Source of the DNA: Desmonostoc muscorum LEGE 12446
Lineage (GTDB): Bacteria > Cyanobacteriota > Cyanobacteriia > Cyanobacteriales > Nostocaceae
Assembly (NCBI RefSeq): GCF_015207005.2
Contig: NZ_JADEXS020000001.1
Span: 6,843,001 to 6,907,000 of the forward strand
Length of the DNA stretch: 64,000 nt
Direction of reading: 5' to 3'
Made by a program: the position numbers and the translations under genes. How positions within the stretch are numbered: position 1 is the stretch's first letter; each line of letters opens with the position of its first letter. The notes below the pieces were generated by a model that saw only the letters and a program-made list of their open reading frames with translations, searched no databases and was not told the DNA's origin. Shown here piece by piece: positions 63,296-64,000 of this stretch.

Positions 63296-64000
63296 TTAAT
63301 CAAATTTAATTTGCAAGATAGATAAATCATCATCAAAACTATCTTTGGAGTTGAGAGCGATTAAATAACTCAGTACCCGATCGAGTTGGCTATCAACAGA
63401 ATTTTGTAAGCTAAGTAGTAGCTGAATAAAAGCATCTAAACTCCAAAGTGTGCCATCTGATTTAGTGATTTCATAAGCACCATCACTAAAAATGTAAAGG
63501 GTACTGAATTTTCCAATATTGCAAAATCCATCAATATATTTTGCTTCTGGAAACATCCCAACTGGCATTCCTGGGGTTTTCAAGAATTTAACTTCGGCTT
63601 TTCTAGGAGATGTGCCGGTGATTAAAATTGCAGGTGGATGACCTGCACTAGCATAAATTAACTGGCGATTGATTCGGTTGTAAACGCCGTACCAAATTGT
63701 AAAGTACTTGTCGTTTTGATAATTCATCTGAAAGGTATCATTCAAAGCTTTTAAGACATCACTAGGTTGATAGTAATTCAGACTTTTGAGGGCACGAGAA
63801 CGAAGCAAATTCATCACTGAAACAGAGGGAAGAGTGGCTTTGAGTCCGTGTCCAGCAGTATCCAACAAGTAAATTGCCAAATAATCGGCATCAAGCCAGT
63901 AATAATCGAAACAGTCACCGCCGAGTTGTCGTGAGGGAATGAATCGAAAATTTATGTTGAAGGGTTCAGTCATGGGAAAAGGCAGGAGCGATCGCACATA
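63296..64000 (-). CDS. SpoIIE/RsbU-type PP2C phosphatase, N-terminus beyond window
   Basis: The visible part is the C-terminal phosphatase domain: RSLLPFPMTEPFNINFRFIPSRQLGGDCFDYYWLD, LLDTAGHGLKATLPSV, SAGHPPAILI and FSDGAYEI with metal-binding Asp. The entry motif (RSLLP) of such domains is normally preceded by a receiver or other sensor region, so the gene most likely continues past base 64000; an internal ATG at about 63973 is unlikely to be the start. It would dephosphorylate a STAS partner, and the convergent STAS gene is the natural candidate. Confidence 0.88.
   Translation of the reverse strand, partial: YVRSLLPFPMTEPFNINFRFIPSRQLGGDCFDYYWLDADYLAIYLLDTAGHGLKATLPSVSVMNLLRSRALKSLNYYQPSDVLKALNDTFQMNYQNDKYFTIWYGVYNRINRQLIYASAGHPPAILITGTSPRKAEVKFLKTPGMPVGMFPEAKYIDGFCNIGKFSTLYIFSDGAYEITKSDGTLWSLDAFIQLLLSLQNSVDSQLDRVLSYLIALNSKDSFDDDLSILQIKFD

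Overview
The window looks like chromosomal DNA of a filamentous, probably heterocyst-forming cyanobacterium (Nostoc/Anabaena-like). The evidence is the many HIP1 octamers (gcgatcgc), the short tandem heptamer-type repeats typical of Nostocales, and phycobilisome and photosystem genes: an allophycocyanin alpha paralogue, NblA, an orange carotenoid protein, a high-light-inducible protein, Psb34, a D1 variant and biliverdin reductase. Many elongated cyanobacterial multidomain proteins (TPR-CHAT, CHASE2-TIR, pentapeptide repeat) fit the same picture. Identifications are by eye from protein motifs; no database search was possible.

Layout. 0-3.6 kb: the start of a Uma2-type nuclease gene, a D1 (PsbA) variant that has lost several Mn-cluster ligands, and a CBS/histidine-kinase-like protein with degraded ATP-binding motifs. 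3.9-17 kb: a cell-surface locus with a two-partner-secretion exoprotein, its FhaC/ShlB-type transporter and a secreted TPR-CHAT protein, facing a DUF928 protein and a triple-TIR CHASE2 receptor. 17.7-21.2 kb: a PF03773-type permease, a TIGR03943-like partner and a lipid-anchored or membrane-anchored beta-propeller-like protein. 21.8-25.7 kb: a heterodimeric ABC exporter of MdlA/MdlB type with more GC-rich, foreign-looking DNA. 26-30.2 kb: a coiled-coil protein, a CruA-type lycopene cyclase homologue and a small conserved protein. 30.4-36.0 kb: a mobile region in which two ISH3-like IS remnants bracket an AT-rich methyltransferase and a MATE exporter; one remnant is itself interrupted by a complete ISAs1-type element. 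36.1-40.2 kb: a light-stress/phycobilisome-remodelling island (receiver protein, divergent OCP, two tiny unknown proteins, NblA, Hlip, ApcA-like). 40.2-45.4 kb: citramalate synthase, a 2Fe-2S ferredoxin, a fused ThiO-ThiG enzyme and Psb34. 45.9-57.7 kb: TPR protein, methyltransferase, pentapeptide-repeat membrane protein, PD-(D/E)XK-like protein, bvdR-map, petF, SpoIID, sulfiredoxin and Dps. 57.8-60.3 kb: an HTH-GrpE-like gene cut in two by a 1.76-kb IS with a 6-bp target duplication. 60.5-64 kb: a PAS histidine kinase, a STAS anti-sigma-factor antagonist and a convergent SpoIIE-type phosphatase that runs off the window.

The most interesting regions are two. In the 36-40 kb island, an 80-nt gapless sequence (64/80 identical by my count) lies upstream of both the receiver/OCP genes and the ApcA-like gene, and two HIP1-centred perfect palindromes sit at the 3' ends of those genes; together these suggest a co-regulated photoprotection/antenna-remodelling unit built around an OCP that lacks the residues Asn104-partnered Arg155 and Arg27 positions usually carry. 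In the 3.9-17 kb locus, a secreted CHAT protease-like protein, a secreted adhesin-like exoprotein and a periplasmic-sensing, TIR-output receptor are encoded together.

Repeats shape the genes here. A MITE family with AGGGACTTCCA ends is present in several copies, one of which seems to supply the start codon of the CHAT gene, and at least four conserved enzymes (CruA-like, CimA-like, ThiO-ThiG, histidine kinase) carry in-frame insertions made of intergenic repeat sequence.
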